Shown one piece after another: positions 55,220 through 56,237 of a stretch of DNA of 56,237 nucleotides. Each line of letters starts with the position of its first letter. Positions within the stretch are counted from its first letter, which is position 1. This DNA is from Tolypothrix sp. NIES-4075 (lineage in GTDB: Bacteria; Cyanobacteriota; Cyanobacteriia; Cyanobacteriales; Nostocaceae), in assembly GCF_002218085.1 (NCBI RefSeq), contig NZ_BDUC01000014.1, positions 1-56,237 of the forward strand. Reading direction: 5' to 3'. A program made the position numbers and the translations under genes. The notes beneath the pieces are model-generated. The model saw only the letters and a list, made by a program, of their open reading frames with translations, had not been told where the DNA came from and did not search any database.

Positions 55220-55260
55220 ACTTTTTACTTTTTACTTTTTACTTTTATCTTTTTACTTTT
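55220..55260. repeat. Heptamer tandem repeat ACTTTTT
   Basis: About six units of ACTTTTT, one imperfect (ACTTTTATCTTTTT). It ends 38 bases before the GTG of the candidate Rep gene. Length changes here could alter the promoter or an AT-rich unwinding site. Confidence 0.8.
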
Positions 55261-55297
55261 TAAGGGCGCGTGTTTAGGCTAAAAAGGGGTGAAATTA

Positions 55298-56237
55298 GTG
55301 AAAATAGCCAAGAAGAATAAGCAATTTCAATTGGTAAAAAGAAGCAAAATTGACGAGCTACACGAGCCATTGAAATTAGAGAATATCAACTCCCTAGACT
55401 TTTCATCAATGTCAGCCAAAGAGTTTCAACAACAAGACAACTCTAAAACTATCACGCACTCCTCTCCCGTAACACAACCACCCTTATTTCAAACAACTGA
55501 TGATGCTCCCGTAATGACTTCTCACCCTTACTTATCAGGAGCGCAAGCTTGTTTAGGAAAAACTCTTTGGGATGATATTGAAGGTGTTCCTTGTTTTCGG
55601 CGCTTTTTTGGTCAGGGTTTTATAGAACACAACATCATTAAAGAAAACCCGGAAACCAACAGACTAGAACTTATAGCTGGGAATGCAGCCTGGGAGATTA
55701 TTCAGAAGTTTAACCCAGAAGTTGCTTATATGTTTTTAGTTTTTGCGTCTTGTGCCACGGATTTAGAACAACCTTGGTCGGGTGCATTTACCATCAAAGG
55801 AACTGATTTAATTAAAACTTTTGGCTGGAGTAATAGAACCGATTTAAGTTTAGGTAATAAGCTGAAAAAACTCGGTATGCTTGCCCAGCAAGTAGCCCAT
55901 CTGAGTATCACCATTAATAAGCTTGACTTAAAGCGGATGAAATATTCAGCCGAAATTCAAGCTATGTGGCAACTAAAGCTTCAGTATACAGGTCAGTTGT
56001 CTTTAGTTTTAGAACATAATCATCCATCCAAAATTGACCATGATTTTGATGACCCTACAGAGTTATTTATCACTGTTGGTGCTAATGATTGGGTTCGACC
56101 ATTTCAGGATTTAGAAAACTACCGCTCACTATATGAGTACGGACTTTTAGCTAAAAGTACTTTACAAATTAACCCCTATCAAAATCCAATTGCTGCAAGG
56201 TTAGCAGTATTGTTAACTATTATGAGCCGAATTAAAA
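55298..56237 (+). CDS. N-terminal part of a DNA-binding, candidate plasmid replication protein (continues at base 1)
   Basis: An open frame starts at GTG 55298, with AAGGGG eight bases upstream, and runs off the end of the window after 313 codons plus one base. Joined to base 1 it continues in frame to the stop at 656, for a 531-residue protein. The first ~75 residues are polar linker. The next ~240 form a compact block (LWDDIEGVPCFRRFFGQGF; AYMFLVFASCATDLEQPW; IAARLAVLLTIMSRIK) that looks like winged-helix or Rep-type folds, but I cannot name a family. An in-frame GTG at 55289 is possible but lacks a ribosome site. The position next to an XRE regulator and heptamer repeats fits a second replication or copy-control protein besides CyRepA1. 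That role is inferred. Confidence 0.7.
   Translation, partial: MKIAKKNKQFQLVKRSKIDELHEPLKLENINSLDFSSMSAKEFQQQDNSKTITHSSPVTQPPLFQTTDDAPVMTSHPYLSGAQACLGKTLWDDIEGVPCFRRFFGQGFIEHNIIKENPETNRLELIAGNAAWEIIQKFNPEVAYMFLVFASCATDLEQPWSGAFTIKGTDLIKTFGWSNRTDLSLGNKLKKLGMLAQQVAHLSITINKLDLKRMKYSAEIQAMWQLKLQYTGQLSLVLEHNHPSKIDHDFDDPTELFITVGANDWVRPFQDLENYRSLYEYGLLAKSTLQINPYQNPIAARLAVLLTIMSRIK

Overview
The window reads as one complete circular plasmid of 56,237 bp from a filamentous, Nostoc-like cyanobacterium. The reading frame still open at base 56237 continues in frame, without a missing base, from base 1 to a stop at 656, giving one 531-codon gene. The cyanobacterial assignment rests on a CyRepA1-type replication protein, HIP1-like GCGATCGC sites, heptamer tandem repeats (40.84 and 55.22 kb), small dispersed repeats, an SLH-domain porin, CHAT and caspase-fold proteases, and IS4, IS982 and Tn3 remnants.

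Layout. (1) 54.5-56.2 kb joined to 0-0.66 kb: XRE-type regulator and a DNA-binding candidate Rep that crosses the linear ends. (2) 0.7-1.8 kb: PIN-domain toxin pair. (3) 1.9-6.0 kb: repeat-rich candidate replication origin followed by CyRepA1. (4) 6.3-11.5 kb: two-component system, PepSY protein and two DUF347-type membrane proteins; the PepSY and first DUF347 genes diverge from a region with mirrored operator boxes. (5) 12.8-23.9 kb: exported-protein island with two phosphoesterases, a porin and two unknown secreted proteins, broken by a decayed IS4 element, a group II intron scrap and MITEs. (6) 24.5-30.1 kb: AraC regulator, quinone oxidoreductase and small partner protein, SnoaL-like protein, EF-hand protein, then Tn3 and IS4 debris. 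(7) 30.1-32.6 kb: tyrosine recombinase, broken PIN gene, frameshifted Fic gene. (8) 32.7-41.3 kb: mobilisation and partition core (MobV relaxase-primase, SF1 helicase, ParB, ParA). (9) 41.5-46.5 kb: TPR-CHAT protease and orthocaspase pair. (10) 46.6-53.7 kb: IS982 element, a small regulator with an HNH nuclease, and a six-gene operon of unknown function built around a membrane-anchored P-loop ATPase.

Most striking feature. An 18-bp palindrome, GCCAATAACGTTATTGGC, or its 12-bp core, occurs eight times at 45 or 48 bp spacing inside the parB coding sequence. There it encodes an ANNVIG repeat that splits the ParB DNA-binding domain. It occurs again as two copies at 32.77-32.84 kb and three at 41.11-41.21 kb, on either side of the mob/par block. 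The codons of the palindrome hardly vary while the residues between them do. This suggests a centromere-like array (parS) carried inside the gene of its own binding protein. No binding data are available here; this is inference from sequence.
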